From CAZNYG01 sp964577205 (GTDB lineage: Bacteria > Elusimicrobiota > Endomicrobiia > Endomicrobiales > CAIRNS01), in the NCBI GenBank assembly GCA_964577205.1, contig CAZNYG010000035.1, forward strand, positions 1 through 22,355: DNA of 22,355 bases, read 5' to 3'. Under the pieces are notes generated by a model. The model did not search any database. It saw only the letters and a program-made list of their open reading frames with translations, and was not told the origin of the DNA. This document shows, piece by piece, positions 21,898 to 22,355 of this stretch. A program made the position numbers and the translations under genes. Position 1 is the first letter of the stretch, and every line of letters starts with the position of its first letter.

Positions 21898-22355
21898 CGG
21901 CGCCGAACGCGTCGCCGTACTCGGAGTCGGATCGGAACTGCGCGCGGACGATATCGCGGGCATGACCGTCGCCGCGCTGCTGGACGAACATGTAAAAAAA
22001 GACAGCCTCGACGGCCGTCTTAAAATATTTTTCGGCGCGACCGCGCCGGAAAACCTTACCGGCGAGATCAAACGCTACGCTCCCACCCATCTCATCATCG
22101 TCGATGCCGCCGATACCGGCGCCGAACCCGGCACCATCGATTACATCAAACCCGAAGAAGTCGCCGGCATCTCATTTTCCACCCACATGATGCCCATAAA
22201 AATACTGGTCGATTACCTCAACCAGTCATTCCCCTGCCAGGTCACCATCATCGGCATCCAGCCCAAAGTCCTCGCCTTCGGCAAATCCCCCTCCCCCGAA
22301 GTCCAATCCTCCGCCTCCCAGGTAGCCGCCTCCATTGTAGAAGTCATGACCGCCA
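21854..22355 (+). CDS. Hydrogenase maturation protease (HycI family), 3' end off the window
   Basis: Cleaves the C-terminal tail of the large subunit once nickel is in place. The 167 visible residues cover nearly all of the family length. Motifs are VGSELRADDIAG (25-36), IIVDAADTG (81-89), STHMMP (109-114) and IIGIQPK followed by SPEV (147-150). The nickel-sensing residues expected from HycI and HybD structures are matched by an acidic residue at 32/33, Asp84 and His111. The ATG is inside the ferredoxin-like gene, behind AAGGTGA. Its presence directly after the subunit genes supports a genuine hydrogenase. The last 250 bases are strikingly C-rich and G-poor on this strand. Confidence 0.94.
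   Translation, partial: MPELDLIALLKKNIDGAERVAVLGVGSELRADDIAGMTVAALLDEHVKKDSLDGRLKIFFGATAPENLTGEIKRYAPTHLIIVDAADTGAEPGTIDYIKPEEVAGISFSTHMMPIKILVDYLNQSFPCQVTIIGIQPKVLAFGKSPSPEVQSSASQVAASIVEVMTA

Noticed and set aside
21079..22071. Minus-strand open frame of about 330 codons across the NuoH-, NuoI- and protease-type genes
   Set aside because: It spans three overlapping plus-strand genes with clear motifs and shows no domain of its own.

Overview
The window looks like a chromosomal piece from an anaerobic, diderm (Gram-negative-type) bacterium. G+C is in the mid-50s by eye. The diderm reading rests on a TolC-type outer-membrane channel and a lipoprotein membrane-fusion protein; the anaerobic reading rests on an intact ferredoxin-type group 4 [NiFe] hydrogenase and an ion-pumping pyrophosphatase. 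The dense, varied palindromic intergenic repeats recall genomes of uncultivated phyla such as Omnitrophota or Elusimicrobiota, but that placement is only an impression. I see no phage, transposase, CRISPR, rRNA or tRNA signal.

Layout. (1) 1-2132, minus strand: a XRE-cupin regulator followed by an AMP-forming acyl-CoA synthetase that runs off the left edge. (2) 2226-7743, plus strand: a consensus promoter with a palindromic operator candidate, then a TetR regulator, TolC-like channel, HlyD-like lipoprotein and two ABC-2 permeases. This is an efflux operon with no ATPase gene in it. (3) 7750-10283: a consensus promoter and a membrane pyrophosphatase (hppA) with the lysine typical of K+-independent enzymes, closed by a very strong hairpin. 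(4) 10480-11307, minus strand: a secreted protein built from eight calcium-loop (dockerin/EF-hand-like) motifs in four pairs. (5) 11488-22355, plus strand: a promoter, then eleven hydrogenase subunit genes and a HycI-type maturation protease cut by the right edge.

The last block is the main interest. Its genes correspond one to one to the eleven core subunits of respiratory complex I (three NuoL/M/N-type antiporter subunits, then J, K, A, B, C, D, H, I). The D-type subunit keeps all four [NiFe]-binding cysteines, the B-type subunit has the hydrogenase CxxC spacing, a maturation protease follows, and there is no NADH module (NuoE/F/G). The order A-B-C-D-H-I matches nuo operons, with the L/M/N-J-K block placed in front. 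The expected job, inferred from the family, is to oxidise reduced ferredoxin, evolve H2 and pump H+ or Na+. Together with the neighbouring pyrophosphatase this makes a roughly 14-kb ion-gradient region. The ferredoxin-like subunit is unusual in having Trp in place of the first cluster cysteine.

Between the hydrogenase genes, and once in the efflux operon, lie at least four unrelated families of palindromic repeats. They sit between stop codons and the next ribosome-binding site and in several cases supply the last codons or the start codon of a gene.
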